Of a stretch of 23,891 bases of DNA, positions 23,828 through 23,891 are shown piece by piece. How positions within the stretch are numbered: position 1 is the first letter of the stretch; each line of letters opens with the position of its first letter. The position numbers and the translations under genes are program-made. This DNA comes from a virus. The notes under the pieces were generated by a model that was not told where the DNA came from, did not search any database, and saw only the letters and a program-made list of their open reading frames with translations. Location of the stretch: IMG/VR virus record IMGVR_UViG_3300032213_000123, positions 1-23,891 of that record, one strand, 5' to 3'.

Positions 23828-23891
23828 ATTGTGCCTGTGGATAACTTGTGAGTAATAGGGGTGCTGAAAATGCGTTTATACGAATTTAAGA
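23828..23891 (-). other. Leader upstream of terminase genes with perfect DnaA box match
   Basis: These 64 bases precede the small terminase and hold no gene that I can support. On the minus strand 23844-23836 reads TTATCCACA, the exact consensus 9-base DnaA box, ending eight bases before the ATG. A TATAAA lies further upstream (about 23881-23876), without a convincing -35 partner. One such 9-mer match in a window of this size may be chance. Confidence 0.4.

Noticed and set aside
1-23891. tRNA genes, insertion sequences or attachment sites
   Set aside because: I saw no cloverleaf-like segment, transposase gene or terminal inverted repeats, and the coding blocks leave practically no space for them.

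Overview
The window is the packaging, head and tail block of a tailed double-stranded DNA phage (or a prophage copy of one). Every gene I can support lies on the minus strand, so in transcription order it is read from high coordinates to low. The families are HK97-like for the head and lambda-like for the tail, with a tape measure and a tail-assembly chaperone frameshift, so a long-tailed siphovirus is the likely morphology. Purine-rich Shine-Dalgarno sites precede most genes. A Gram-negative bacterial host is plausible from the lambda-like tail tip, but nothing here identifies it. No integrase, repressor, lysis, replication or tRNA gene is visible, so lifestyle cannot be judged.

Layout in transcription order. 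Packaging: a probable small terminase (23827-23456) and the large terminase (23478-21799). Head: HK97-type portal (21773-20382), a small overlapping ORF (20385-20188), S78-type prohead protease (20261-19488), then two tandem paralogous major capsid genes (19485-18142 and 18084-17056) separated by a strong intrinsic terminator (18131-18105). Connector and neck: gp6-like connector, head-tail adaptor and tail-completion protein (17054-15625). Tail tube: two tandem paralogous major tail proteins (15593-15096 and 15081-14563). Then come two small unknown genes, the tail-assembly chaperone pair joined by an A AAA AAC -1 frameshift site (14119-13230), a gp10-like protein, the tape measure (12731-10215), two tail-tip proteins, a GNAT acetyltransferase (8856-8407), a 1407-residue tail hub/receptor protein (8405-4182), and a series of fibre genes (4172 to beyond position 1).

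The last fibre gene starts at 2645 and has no stop before the window edge: 881 codons are visible, built from low-complexity repeated modules. 

The most unusual points are: both the shell protein and the tube protein are present as tandem, diverged pairs; the second capsid copy lacks the N-terminal coiled-coil (delta-domain-like) region and sits behind a terminator; an acetyltransferase occupies the slot where lambda-like phages usually have tail-tip assembly genes; and the fibre carries near-identical protein repeats whose codons are almost all different. Genes are packed with 1-4 base overlaps or short gaps, and no gene-free stretch exceeds about 80 bases.
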